DNA of 64,000 bases from Streptomyces olindensis (GTDB taxonomy: Bacteria > Actinomycetota > Actinomycetes > Streptomycetales > Streptomycetaceae), in the NCBI GenBank assembly GCA_000696115.1, contig JJOH01000033.1, positions 34,705 through 98,704 on the forward strand. Reading direction: 5' to 3'. Numbering within the stretch: position 1 is the first letter of the stretch; every line of letters starts with the position of its first letter. Positions 28,765-36,363 of the stretch are shown here, piece after piece. The notes beneath the pieces were generated by a model, which saw only the letters and a list, made by a program, of their open reading frames with translations, had not been told where the DNA came from and searched no databases. The translations under genes were made by a program, and so were the position numbers.

Positions 28765-29331
28765 ATGGGACGGGGACGAGCGGTGCGGATCCGACCGTGG
28801 CTGGTGGGCGTGCTCGTGGTGGTGATCGCCGGAGCGGGTTTCGGGCTGTACTGGTTCCAGCCGTGGAAGCTGTGGCAGGACGAGACGGTGCGGGAGGCGC
28901 TGCCCGGGACCGCGGTCTCCCCGACGGCCCCTGCCGGGACACCGCCGGACGCGTCCCCCGCCCCGTCCCCGGCCGTGCCGGTGACCGTGGCGACCGGCGA
29001 GCTGATCAGCCACGAGCACGCGACGTCCGGCACCGTGAAACTCGTACGGCTGGCCGACGGCAGCCATGTGGTGCGCCTGGAGGGGCTCGACACCAGCAAC
29101 GGCCCCGACCTGCGCGTCTGGCTCACCGACGCGCCGGTGAGGGAGGGACGAGCCGGCTGGCACGTGTTCGACGACGGGGCCTACACCAGCCTCGGCAGGC
29201 TCAAGGGCAACAAGGGCAGCCAGAACTACACCGTGCCCGACGACGTCGACGTGACCCGGTACAGCAGCGTCAGCATCTGGTGCGACCGCTTCGACGTCTC
29301 CTTCGGCGCCGCGAAACTGGCCCGCGCCTGA
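28765..29331 (+). CDS. Membrane-anchored DM13-domain protein
   Basis: A 188-residue protein. One N-terminal helix (PWLVGVLVVVIAGAGFGLYWFQPW) is followed by a Thr/Pro/Ala linker to about residue 70 and a DM13 domain: GELISHEHATSGTVKLVRLADGSHVVRLEGLDTSNGPDLRVWL ... YTVPDDVDVTRYSSVSIWCDRFDVSFGAAKL. The single Cys of SIWCDRF is the conserved one thought to serve electron transfer in DM13. AGGAGG lies 8 nt before ATG 28765; a GTG nine bases upstream is less likely. It should sit outside the membrane. Confidence 0.8.
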   Translation: MGRGRAVRIRPWLVGVLVVVIAGAGFGLYWFQPWKLWQDETVREALPGTAVSPTAPAGTPPDASPAPSPAVPVTVATGELISHEHATSGTVKLVRLADGSHVVRLEGLDTSNGPDLRVWLTDAPVREGRAGWHVFDDGAYTSLGRLKGNKGSQNYTVPDDVDVTRYSSVSIWCDRFDVSFGAAKLARA

Positions 29332-29335
29332 GGAG

Positions 29336-29794
29336 CTAGCCGTTGATGTCGAGCGCCGTTCCGTACAACCGGTCCACCTTCAACCGGATGACCAGCCGGC
29401 GCTCGGCCACCAGCTGCTCCAGGAACGTGTCTTCGTCCTCCGGCTTCGCGTCCTGCGGGATCAACGCGAGCAGTTCCCGGCCGACCGCGTCGCCGGGAAC
29501 CGTCGTGATCTCGGAGACCTCGGCCTCGCCTTCGGCGACGGCGAACGACCACACGTCACCGCCCTGCACATGCAGCGCAGCGCGCGGCTCGCGCCGCAGG
29601 TGCGACACCTTGACGCGGTCGGCCGTCGTCGAGAACCGCAGCGTGCGGGCCTCGGGGTCCCAGCTGTACAGCATGGTGGTCAGGTGGGGGTGGCCACTGC
29701 GCTTCACGGTGGCGAGCGTGCCGAACCGCTGCTTGCCGAGCAGCTCGGAGAGGGCGTCGTCGGACAGGGGGAGCGGCGCTGGTCTTTGAGTCAT
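29336..29794 (-). CDS. PPOX-class flavin/F420-dependent split-barrel protein
   Basis: A 152-residue split beta-barrel protein. LGKQRFGTLATVKRSGHPHLTTMLYSWD and TADRVKVSHLRREPRAALHVQG are typical of actinobacterial PPOX-class F420-dependent proteins (family TIGR03618-like). Such proteins reduce F420- or flavin-linked substrates, and the exact substrate is unknown. AGGA precedes the ATG. It converges on the DM13 gene with only 4 bp between stops. Confidence 0.75.
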   Translation of the reverse strand: MTQRPAPLPLSDDALSELLGKQRFGTLATVKRSGHPHLTTMLYSWDPEARTLRFSTTADRVKVSHLRREPRAALHVQGGDVWSFAVAEGEAEVSEITTVPGDAVGRELLALIPQDAKPEDEDTFLEQLVAERRLVIRLKVDRLYGTALDING

Positions 29795-29872
29795 GTCCTG
29801 ATCAACGTCCGTGACTGCCAGGGAATTTCACGAACGCCGGGACTCATGCCCTCGCTTGCCCGGCGTCCCGCA

Positions 29873-29878
29873 TAAAGT
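29873..29878 (+). promoter_or_regulatory. -10 box placed for leaderless mRNA
   Basis: TAAAGT ends 6 nt before the ATG at 29885 with no Shine-Dalgarno sequence, the same geometry as at 11899 and 36352. Confidence 0.4.
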
Positions 29879-29884
29879 GATCGA

Positions 29885-30262
29885 ATGCTGAAGTTCACCG
29901 ATGTCATCCTCGACTGCCCCGACCCCTGGAAGCTGGCCGAGTTCTACGCCGCGTTGCTGGGCTGGGAGATCAACACCGACATCAGCACGGAGGACTGGGT
30001 CAACCTGCGCAACGACGGCGTCGAGCTGTCGTTCCAGCGGGTGGCGGACTACCAGCCGCCCAGCTGGCCGGGCCAGGAGCATCCGCAGCAGTTCCACCTC
30101 GACTTCGAAGTGGACGAGTTCGAGCCCGAGCGGCGCCGGGTGACCGAGCTGGGCGCCACCTTCCAGAAGAGCTTCGTCGGCGAGAAAGGCTACGGCTGGC
30201 AGGTCTACACCGACCCGGCCGGGCATCCCTTCTGCCTGTGCCGCAATCAGTCCCCGTCCTGA
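29885..30262 (+). CDS. VOC family protein
   Basis: A 125-residue glyoxalase-fold protein. MLKFTDVILDCPDPWKLAEFYAALLGWEI and EVDEFEPERRRVTELGATFQ give the two beta-alpha units, and VYTDPAGHPFCLCRNQ the usual ending. This subfamily is frequent in actinobacteria with no fixed function. It is divergent from the PPOX gene. Confidence 0.78.
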   Translation: MLKFTDVILDCPDPWKLAEFYAALLGWEINTDISTEDWVNLRNDGVELSFQRVADYQPPSWPGQEHPQQFHLDFEVDEFEPERRRVTELGATFQKSFVGEKGYGWQVYTDPAGHPFCLCRNQSPS

Positions 30263-30305
30263 CACGAGTTTCTCCGGCCGCCCCTGAGCCCACTCCGCGC
30301 CGGGA

Positions 30306-30974
30306 TCAACCCTGGAGCCGGTCGTCGATGAGGGCCTTGAACTCCTCGTAGGAGCCCGGATTGGGGATCTTCTCCCCGTCGAGGAAGAAGGTCGGGGTGC
30401 CCTGGACGCCGAGGCCGAGGCCGTCGCGCTGGTCGGCCTGGACCCGCCCGGCGACCTCCGGGTCGGCGAGGGCCGCGTCGAACTCGCCCATGTCCAGGCC
30501 GAGGTCCTCGGCGTAACCGCGGAAGACGTCCTGCTTCCACTCCTGCGACTCACCCCACTCCTTCTGGGTGGTGAAGAGTTTGCTGTACATCTCCTCGAAC
30601 TTGCCCTGCCGAGCCGCGGCCTCGGCGGTACGGGCGGCGAGTTCGCCGTTGCGGTGGCCCGGCATGGGGAAGTAGCGGGCGGCGAAGGTGACCCGGTCGC
30701 CGTACTCCTCGCGGAGCTTCTCCACGGCCGGGTAGTACGCGCCGCACGCCTCGCACTCGAAGTCCAGGAACTCGACGACCGTCAGCTCGCTCTTCTCCGG
30801 TGCGGTGAGGCGGTGGCTGTCGGCACGCACGGGCATCGCCCGCACGGAGGGTCGTGCCTCCGCGCCGTCGCTGCCGCGGTCGTCCGGCCTGAGCAGCAGG
30901 AAGGAGGTCAGGGCGGCGGCGAAGCCGGCGACGAGCACGGCTGCGACATACAGATGCTTCTTGAACTTGCTCAT
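30306..30974 (-). CDS. Membrane-anchored DsbA-like thiol oxidoreductase
   Basis: A 222-residue protein. One N-terminal helix (LYVAAVLVAGFAAALTSFLLL) anchors it, and a thioredoxin fold with active site CEAC (FLDFECEACGAYYPAVEKL) lies outside the cell. The cis-Pro segment VQGTPTFFLDGEKIPNP and KFEEMYSKLFTTQKEW helical insert identify the DsbA_4/thioredoxin_4 family. It should form or exchange disulfides in secreted proteins. A membrane protein gene lies 220 bp upstream on the same strand and may be linked. Confidence 0.88.
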   Translation of the reverse strand: MSKFKKHLYVAAVLVAGFAAALTSFLLLRPDDRGSDGAEARPSVRAMPVRADSHRLTAPEKSELTVVEFLDFECEACGAYYPAVEKLREEYGDRVTFAARYFPMPGHRNGELAARTAEAAARQGKFEEMYSKLFTTQKEWGESQEWKQDVFRGYAEDLGLDMGEFDAALADPEVAGRVQADQRDGLGLGVQGTPTFFLDGEKIPNPGSYEEFKALIDDRLQG

Positions 30975-31194
30975 GAATCCTCGGTGGGCAAGGCTCCGGC
31001 GGGGTCGGCGGGGCGTCGGTCGCGGGAGGGGGCAGGCTCGTGCGTGGGGGCGGAACTCGCCCACCGGAGCGCCAGATTGATCGTGGTGACGAGAAGAGGG
31101 GATGCCTCCGAGCCCAGCCCACCAGCCGTCGCCGACCAGGACGCGCAGCTCATCGGGGAGCGGCCCGTCGCAACCGGTCCTCGTACCGTGCCCG

Positions 31195-31869
31195 TCAGGG
31201 CAGGCGGGGACCACCGATCGGCAGGGGCCGGAACAGGGCGAGCGGACGGACCCCGCCCCGCGGCGGCCCCCGGCCCTCGATCAACCGCACCAGCACCGCC
31301 GACCTGAGCGGTGCGGCACTCTCCCGGACAGTGACCCGCGGGCCCGTTCCATGCACCCGGCCGAACAGCGGCCGGACGAACAGCAGCACCCGCCGTACGG
31401 CCGCCAGCAGCGGCCGGCCCTGCCACAGCAGCCGCTCCGTGACACCCAGCAGCCGCGCGGCGAGCAGCACACTCACCAGGTGCCCGGCCAGGAGCACCCC
31501 GGTCGGCGCCCCGGCGGCCGTGTCGTGCCCGACCGGCCAGGACAGCACGCCGCAGGCCTCGGCACCCCGGGCCGTGACGGCCGCGCAGGTGCCGGGCAGC
31601 GAGTAGGCGGCGTGGTGGGCCAGTTGCGCCGCGACGAGAACGCCGAGCACCTGGGCGTCGGAGAGCCGACGCCGCGTCAGGAGGACCGCTCCCGGCACGG
31701 CCACCGCGGCCGTCGCCGCCACCACGACCCAGCCCGGACAGTGGCTCCGGGACAGCACGTGCCCGGCCACCGGCAGCAGCACCCCCAGGACCGCCAGCAC
31801 ACCCGCCCGCAGCCCGCGCAACACCCCGGCCGCCGGGGAGGCGGAGTCCGTGGGGCGAAGGGAGGACAT
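31195..31869 (-). CDS. Conserved multi-pass membrane protein
   Basis: About 224 residues from ATG 31869 (SSLRPTDSASP). Four to five hydrophobic helices are visible: GVLAVLGVLLPVAGHVLS, WVVVAATAAVAVPGAVLL, DAQVLGVLVAAQLAHHAAYSL and GVLLAGHLVSVLLAARLLG. Four cysteines (two in PGTCAAVTARGAEACG) lie on predicted loops. A basic C-terminus rich in Arg and Pro follows. It resembles actinobacterial membrane proteins of unknown function; no enzyme motif is present. The frame is open upstream of the chosen ATG but loses family character there. Confidence 0.65.
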   Translation of the reverse strand: MSSLRPTDSASPAAGVLRGLRAGVLAVLGVLLPVAGHVLSRSHCPGWVVVAATAAVAVPGAVLLTRRRLSDAQVLGVLVAAQLAHHAAYSLPGTCAAVTARGAEACGVLSWPVGHDTAAGAPTGVLLAGHLVSVLLAARLLGVTERLLWQGRPLLAAVRRVLLFVRPLFGRVHGTGPRVTVRESAAPLRSAVLVRLIEGRGPPRGGVRPLALFRPLPIGGPRLP

Positions 31870-31979
31870 CGGTCGGGCTTTCTCCGAGGGGCGGGCGCGG
31901 TCGTCCGGCGACCGCGCCGCAGGGGGCCACGGCAGCGTACCCGCCCACCCGGACGAACGCCGCCCCGCCCCAGAGCCGG

Positions 31980-32085
31980 TCAGAGCCAGTCCCGCCGCTT
32001 GAAGATCACGTACAGACTGACGCAGACCACCCCCATCAGGCCGATGGCGAAGGGGTATCCGAAGCTCCAGTCCAGCTCCGGCGTG
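31980..32085 (-). repeat. corA': Displaced duplicate of the corA 3' end
   Basis: Reads on the minus strand PELDWSFGYPFAIGLMGVV... to a stop, identical to the end of corA except one Asp/Gly change. About 12 of 106 bases differ from the copy at 35035-35140 and almost all differences are silent. There is no start or body: it is a 34-codon tail only. I take this as the original chromosomal 3' end. Confidence 0.8.
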
Positions 32086-32165
32086 CGACTTGCCGTGGTC
32101 ACGCAGAGTCAGGGCAGCAGAAACTGACCGTGGCTCCGCGAACCACGGCAAGGTCCCGTCGAACG

Positions 32166-32375
32166 CGAAGGTTACGACGTCGACGTCGGTGTGCTGAATC
32201 TAAATGAACAGGTGCCAGGTGACGAGGACTTCGTCTTCGATGGCGCACCCGAGCACCTGGGAGGGCACTGTAAGGCTCAGTCGAGGTCTACCGCCGTGGC
32301 GACGGCTGGCGGCTGAGTGCCGTGGGGCAGGGCTGCGACCATGGCCTGGCCGACCTGGCCCGGGTTACGGCGTAG
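32166..32375 (+). pseudogene. Decayed TerD-family fragment
   Basis: Two pieces in different frames resemble the tellurium-resistance TerD fold. EGYDVDVGVLNLNEQVPGD plus EDFVFDGAPEHLGG (from 32166) looks like the VDLDxSxFLL...DxDFVFYN start. From 32280 another frame reads VEVYRRGDGWRLSAVGQG followed by CDHGLADLAR, like the TerD end ELYRRNGxWKxRAVGQGxxxGLAxLA, to a stop at 32375. About two thirds of the domain is missing. Recognition is by eye only. Confidence 0.45.
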
Positions 32376-32510
32376 ACGTCAGTGAATGACCTTGCGGGCC
32401 CCGCGTTGTGTATGGGTTGGGGGCCCGAAATGTGCAGCGGATGCCGGACACCGCCCCGTGCTCAGACTCGTCTGACGAACTGGGCGCGGGGCGGAGCTGG
32501 TTCACATGGG

Positions 32511-33119
32511 TCAGGTTGTCTTGGGCTGGGAGTCGGCGAGGTCGTTCAGGACCGCGTTGACCACAGGCCAGCACATGTTCAGTGTGTCGCGGTCCGGGGC
32601 ATGAGCCTCGCGAAACTCGGCGCGTGGATGGACGAAATTGCGGTACTTGCGCAGTTCGTGGCAGAAGCGCTCGACGTCGGAGCCGATCCATCCGGCCTCG
32701 TGGCAGGTCTTGATCAGGGTGTCCAGGCTGACGTTGTCCGGTGACTTGTTGCCGAGCAGGGATGCGTCGCGTTCCTGGGCCACGTGGACCAGGACGCCTT
32801 CGAGGAGGCTGCCGAGCATGATGATGGCCGCTACATGGGCGCCGTTGGCGTAGCAGGTGCGTGCCTCGTCCATGGCTGCCCTGAGTTCGACCGGGCCCTG
32901 GTTGCCCGGGTGGGCGAGTGAGGGGTCGCAGGCGGTGAGGCGGGGACGGCCGCCGGGGTTCTCCAGGCGTACGCCCTCGTGGATGAGGAAGGCGTTAACG
33001 GCGGAGACGACGGCGGGGAGCTGCTCGGGTTCGTCGAGGTACTCGCGTGGGTCGGCGAGCCGGAGCAAGACCTTCGCCAACTCCGTGGGGTCGTCCCGGC
33101 GTTCGGTCAGGCGGGCCAA
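32511..33119 (-). CDS. HEPN-type protein, C-terminal part of a probably split gene
   Basis: About 202 residues from a TTG start that lies inside the preceding frame. The first 60 residues (DPTELAKVLLRLADPREYLDEP...LPAVVSAVNAFL) look like the end of an AbiJ-type N-terminal domain. The rest is helical, with MLGSLLEGVLVHVAQ and then ELRKYRNFVHPRAEF, an R-x6-H motif (Arg157, His164) of HEPN/DUF4145 RNase-like domains. Proteins I recall of this type begin with the sequence encoded at 33107-33295, so a -1 shift seems to have split one gene. If whole, it would be an abortive-infection-type RNase; activity is unproven. Confidence 0.6.
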   Translation of the reverse strand: MARLTERRDDPTELAKVLLRLADPREYLDEPEQLPAVVSAVNAFLIHEGVRLENPGGRPRLTACDPSLAHPGNQGPVELRAAMDEARTCYANGAHVAAIIMLGSLLEGVLVHVAQERDASLLGNKSPDNVSLDTLIKTCHEAGWIGSDVERFCHELRKYRNFVHPRAEFREAHAPDRDTLNMCWPVVNAVLNDLADSQPKTT

Positions 33120-33295
33120 GTCCAGTCCATGCGGTAACCGTCGTACTCCGGAACCTGCTGCCAGCCGGCACGTTCCAGGAACTGCGCGATTTCATAGCGC
33201 TTGCGGTAGTAGAGGTGGTCGTCGCCGCAGATGACGCGGGCCATCTCCTGCAGCGTGTTGGCGTCCAGGACGCCGAGTGGGGACTGCGTGGTCAT
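33107..33295 (-). CDS. N-terminal part of the split AbiJ/HEPN-type gene
   Basis: 62 residues: DANTLQEMARVICGDDHLYYRKRYEIAQFL, then ERAGWQQVPEYDGYRMDW, ending TWPA-stop. The phrase LYYR...FLERAGW and the following YDGYR resemble the start of AbiJ-NTD-type proteins, which normally continue straight into text like the frame at 32511-33119. The two frames overlap by 13 nt and differ by -1 at ACTTGG. Either a single-base loss split the gene or the overlap is a real coupled pair. Confidence 0.5.
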   Translation of the reverse strand: MTTQSPLGVLDANTLQEMARVICGDDHLYYRKRYEIAQFLERAGWQQVPEYDGYRMDWTWPA

Positions 33296-33396
33296 GCCGA
33301 CCCTTCCGTACTGGGGATTTCGGTTTCGTCGTCTTCTGCCATGTCGAGGGCAGCGATCGGATCGGCTGAGTCCGGGCCATCGGAGGATTCCGGCAT
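33292..33396 (-). CDS. Possible 34-residue acidic peptide
   Basis: ATG at 33396 to a TGA that overlaps the next start as ATGA. The product is MPESSDGPDSADPIAALDMAED plus ten more residues, strongly acidic, with a stop two codons upstream fixing the start. No good Shine-Dalgarno sequence is present. The overlap geometry is the main support; it may be only a leader frame. Confidence 0.3.
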   Translation of the reverse strand: MPESSDGPDSADPIAALDMAEDDETEIPSTEGSA

Positions 33397-33614
33397 GCGT
33401 CACGCCGGCGTCGCGCCGTAGCTGCTTGGAACGTGCCGAGTCACAGCTCACAGAAGCTCGGCGAGTCCTCGAAGACCGTCTGCCCGCGATGCCGTTGGAG
33501 AGTGAACCCGGCGGGTGGTGTGAGGGGGAGAGACCCTTGAGGAACGGTTTTCCGCTCTGCAACGGATCTGCTGGCACGGGGGTACCTGCCAGATGGAGTC
33601 TCGCCTGGGCATGA

Positions 33615-34292
33615 TCAATCCATGTCGCGGTCACGGGACTCTTCGAGGAGGCGGCTCGCGAGGTCGTCGGCCCACTCCACGGCCCAGGCGCGCAGAGCGG
33701 TGATGGTGGCCTCGTCGAGGCCGTAGGCGGTGAAGGCTTCGTCGTCAGTCCACTCGGCACCGGTCAGGTTCGCCTGGAGGTCCTCGCGCTCGAAGCGGCC
33801 GCGGGCGTGACGTCGGCCGAACTCCTCCAACTCGGCATTTGTCCAGCGGCGGGACGCGGCGAACACGTCGATCAGGTCGCGTGGCGCTCCGCGGTCGGCG
33901 AGGGCACGCACCTTGGTCCCGATCACGTCCTCCTCGGCGAGGACAGGCCCGTACGGGCTCTGGGCGACGGGCCGCCAGAAGATTTCTTTGAGGATGTCGA
34001 CCTCGCACTCCTGCCCGGTCGCAGGGTCCGTCACGGTGAAGCGAGCGGACAGCGGGGCAGTCTCCAGCGCCTGCACCTTCCAGCCCCGGGCTGTCAGGCC
34101 GCTGCAGAGCGCGGCTGCGATGTCGGCCATGGGTGCCGGGCTCTCGGTGGCGACATCAAGGTCCTGGCTGGGGCGGTTCACGAGGCGGTGCGCCCGCACG
34201 GCGTACCCGCCGGTGAGGACCAGGGGATACGGGGAGCCGAGCGCGATCACATCCGCCAGGAGCCGCGTGTGCAGCTCCGGCATGTCCGTCAC
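33615..34292 (-). CDS. AbiEii/AbiGii-like nucleotidyltransferase
   Basis: 225 residues from a GTG that overlaps the upstream stop as GTGA. The nucleotidyltransferase core is PLVLTGGYAVRAHRLVNRPSQDLDVAT, with GG at residues 28-29 and the metal-binding DLD at 44-46, and ECEVDILKE as third acidic strand. Lys-rich GTKVRALADRGAPRDLIDVFAA follows as in the AbiEii group. By family it is a toxin that transfers nucleotides to RNA or protein in type IV toxin-antitoxin or phage-defence pairs. The upstream 130-residue protein is the natural partner. Confidence 0.75.
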   Translation of the reverse strand: MTDMPELHTRLLADVIALGSPYPLVLTGGYAVRAHRLVNRPSQDLDVATESPAPMADIAAALCSGLTARGWKVQALETAPLSARFTVTDPATGQECEVDILKEIFWRPVAQSPYGPVLAEEDVIGTKVRALADRGAPRDLIDVFAASRRWTNAELEEFGRRHARGRFEREDLQANLTGAEWTDDEAFTAYGLDEATITALRAWAVEWADDLASRLLEESRDRDMD

Positions 34293-34681
34293 GCGGCTGC
34301 CCGGGTGCGGGAGGCGAGATCGCGGAAGGCGTCCTCCCACACAGTGCGCACGGTGCGACCGACGAGGGTGCGCAGCACGGGCCACAGCTCGAGGAGCAGA
34401 TCGCGGTTGAGGTAGCGGGGCAGGTCGTCGTGCAGGCCCTCGTGCAGGACGGTGCGGTACAGGCCCATGCGCTGGCGAGGTTTGTCCAGGTCGTACGAGG
34501 TCATCCCGGACCATGCCAGGTGCAGCGGCAGCTCCACGATGCCGTGGGCCGGTCCGCGCAGCTCGTCCAGTGACTCCGGCAGACGGCGCCGGAACTTTTC
34601 CCGGTACAGCGCGAGGTCCTCGGCGTCTGCGCCCGAGAGGTTCCTCGGCCCGGGTCCGGTGTGCTGCGGGTGGGAGGCCAT
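34289..34681 (-). CDS. Partner protein of the AbiEii-like gene (possible antitoxin)
   Basis: 130 residues, mostly helical and Leu/Arg rich: VELPLHLAWSGMTSYDLDKPRQRMGLYRTVLHEGLHDDLPRYLN, then RDLLLELWPVLRTLVGRTV. Similar short proteins precede AbiEii-like genes in other actinomycetes as far as I recall. No HTH is evident, so it is unlike the AbiEi antitoxin. GTGA overlap with the nucleotidyltransferase shows co-translation. Antitoxin is inferred from position only. Confidence 0.55.
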   Translation of the reverse strand: MASHPQHTGPGPRNLSGADAEDLALYREKFRRRLPESLDELRGPAHGIVELPLHLAWSGMTSYDLDKPRQRMGLYRTVLHEGLHDDLPRYLNRDLLLELWPVLRTLVGRTVRTVWEDAFRDLASRTRAAA

Positions 34682-35034
34682 GCCTCCATTATGGCGGCCG
34701 CACAGGGTCGGGGGCTGGTGGCTTCAGCCAAGAGGGCAATGTCACGGTCCGTGTCCGCTTCAGAAGGGGGCAACGGCGCTCGGCGGCAGGCTTTGCGGGG
34801 AACGGGATAAGGATGGAGTCGCTGGCGCAGGGCCCGTGCCGTCGGCTGATTCTCCCCGGATTTCTCCCCAGTGGCTTCACGAGGTAAAAGGGCTGGTCAG
34901 GGGCGCTATGGAGGCAGGTAGAGGAGATCACCCGCATCACTTCTCCCCAGAGACTCCCGAGGGCTGATTTCGCCCCGATCCCTGACCGGTGCGGGAGCAA
35001 AGGCCGCGTAAGAGCTGAGCTCGGCAAGAGGGAC
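34682..35034. other. Non-coding stretch next to the corA border
   Basis: 353 bp with no frame that looks coding on either strand and a lower GC content by eye than the flanks. It carries the promoter side of the AbiEii-like pair and borders the corA stop. No integrase fragment or strong hairpin was seen. Confidence 0.5.
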
Positions 35035-35140
35035 TCAGAGCCAGTCCCGTCGCTTGAAAATAACGTACAAACTCACGCAAACCACCCCCATCAGGCCGAT
35101 CGCAAAGGGGTATCCGAAGCTCCAGCCCAACTCAGGCATG
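35035..35140 (-). repeat. corA 3' end, border copy
   Basis: Last 35 codons of the intact corA gene, duplicated at 31980-32085. Blocks identical in both copies include 20 bp (ACCACCCCCATCAGGCCGAT) and 21 bp just upstream in the gene. This copy uses less GC-rich codons than the rest of corA (AAA, ATA-type third positions), as if it arrived with the insert. Confidence 0.75.
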
Positions 35141-36231
35141 TCTTCGAAGTTCATGCCGTAGATAGTTCCAACCAGCGTCGGCGCGAACAGGATCGCCGCC
35201 CACGACGAGATCTTCTTGATCTCCTCGTTCTGCTCGAAGCCTGCCTCCGCCAGGGCCCGCATCTCCGTGTTCTGCTGCTGTGTGACCAGCGTGGCGTTCA
35301 CCGTGAGGATCTCCGTCAGGGCCTGGCGGAAGGTGTCGACGCGCTCGCTGGTGTGGGTGACGTGGTCGGCCACGTCCCGCAGGTACCGCTGCAGTTCCTC
35401 GTCGGTGCCGTACTTGGCGAAACCCGCCATCAGCCCGTGCAGCATGCCGACCAGGGGGCGGGTGGCGCGCTGGAACTCGACCATCTCGCGGGAGAGTTCG
35501 TAGATGCGGCGGGAGACCTCGGGGTCGCCGCGGAACACCTCGGTCTCGATCTCGTCGATGTCGTTCTGCACCCCGGCGACCACCGGCGCGTAGCCGTCGA
35601 CGACCGCGTCGAGTATCGCGTACAGCACCGCCTCCGGGCCGAGCTTCAGCAGCTCCGGCGACTCCTCCATGCGGCGGCGCACGGCCGACAGGTCCGGCGC
35701 CGCGCCGTGCCGGACGGTGATCACGAAGTCGGGGCCGACGAACACGTGCAGTTCCCCGAACTCGACCTCCTCGGGCGCGTCGAGGTAGCGCGCGGCCCGC
35801 AGGACGACGAACAGCGTGTCGCCGTAGCGCTCCAGTTTCGGGCGCTGGTGGGCCTCCATCGCGTCCTCGACGGCGAGCGGGTGCAGGTCGAACTCCGCGG
35901 CCAGGGAGTGGAGTTCACCGTCCGTGGGGCGGGCCAGGCCGATCCACGCCATGCCGGCGGGCTGCTCGCGCAGCTCGCGGTAGGTGTCGGCCAGGGTGGC
36001 GGGGGAGGAGACGCGGACGCCGTCGCGGTAGAGGGCCGCCTCGACGACACTGGCCACCTCGGCCGGTTCCTGCCGGTCCGGTGGGGCGTCGGCGCCGGGG
36101 GGCTGCGGCCCGGGCGGCTGCACCGGGGGCAGGGCCCGGCGCCAGACCGACCTGCGGGGCGTGTGGTTCGCCGGCCGTGGCGGCCGGGCCGGCTGGTCCT
36201 TGTCGACGGGGCGGGCGCGTCGCTGGGGCAT
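35035..36231 (-). CDS. corA: CorA-type magnesium/cobalt channel
   Basis: 398 residues. An N-terminal Pro/Arg-rich stretch of about 55 residues precedes the CorA cytoplasmic funnel (WIGLARPTDGELHSLAAEFDLHPLAVEDAMEAHQRPKLERYGDTLFVVLRAARY). The long stalk helix and two C-terminal membrane helices follow, with the selectivity motif YGMNFEDMPELGW (GMN) between them and the basic end FKRRDWL. It should be a pentameric inner-membrane Mg2+ channel. The last 35 codons are duplicated 3 kb away. Confidence 0.92.
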   Translation of the reverse strand: MPQRRARPVDKDQPARPPRPANHTPRRSVWRRALPPVQPPGPQPPGADAPPDRQEPAEVASVVEAALYRDGVRVSSPATLADTYRELREQPAGMAWIGLARPTDGELHSLAAEFDLHPLAVEDAMEAHQRPKLERYGDTLFVVLRAARYLDAPEEVEFGELHVFVGPDFVITVRHGAAPDLSAVRRRMEESPELLKLGPEAVLYAILDAVVDGYAPVVAGVQNDIDEIETEVFRGDPEVSRRIYELSREMVEFQRATRPLVGMLHGLMAGFAKYGTDEELQRYLRDVADHVTHTSERVDTFRQALTEILTVNATLVTQQQNTEMRALAEAGFEQNEEIKKISSWAAILFAPTLVGTIYGMNFEDMPELGWSFGYPFAIGLMGVVCVSLYVIFKRRDWL

Positions 36232-36351
36232 CGCGGATGCCTCTCGGTCGAGCGTACGTACGGATGATCACGCAGCGGGACACGAGCAGCATACGCGCCG
36301 GACGACGACGCCCCTCGCCCGTCGCGGCCAGAAGCTGTCCGCAAGTCCCGC

Positions 36352-36357
36352 TACCGT
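36352..36357 (+). promoter_or_regulatory. -10 box placed for leaderless mRNA
   Basis: TACCGT ends 6 nt before the ATG at 36364, with no Shine-Dalgarno sequence in between. Confidence 0.4.
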
Positions 36358-36363
36358 CCCCTC

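Larger units (their letters stand above)
31980..35140. mobile_element. Accessory insert between two copies of the corA 3' end
   Basis: A 106-bp copy of the corA 3' end at each border (31980-32085 and 35035-35140, same orientation) encloses about 2.95 kb. Contents are a decayed TerD-like fragment, an apparently split HEPN-type gene, a 34-codon frame and a two-gene AbiEii-like unit, all but the first on the minus strand. No integrase, transposase or tRNA is visible. This fits a remnant of an element that integrated in the corA 3' end and restored the gene. Confidence 0.5.

Noticed and set aside
34689..35027. Possible 112-codon gene next to corA
   Set aside because: No ribosome site, no family resemblance and no coding-like composition; described as non-coding instead.
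31980..35140. A complete integrative element or prophage
   Set aside because: No integrase, excisionase, replication or transfer gene is present, and no tRNA lies at either border. Only a remnant can be claimed.
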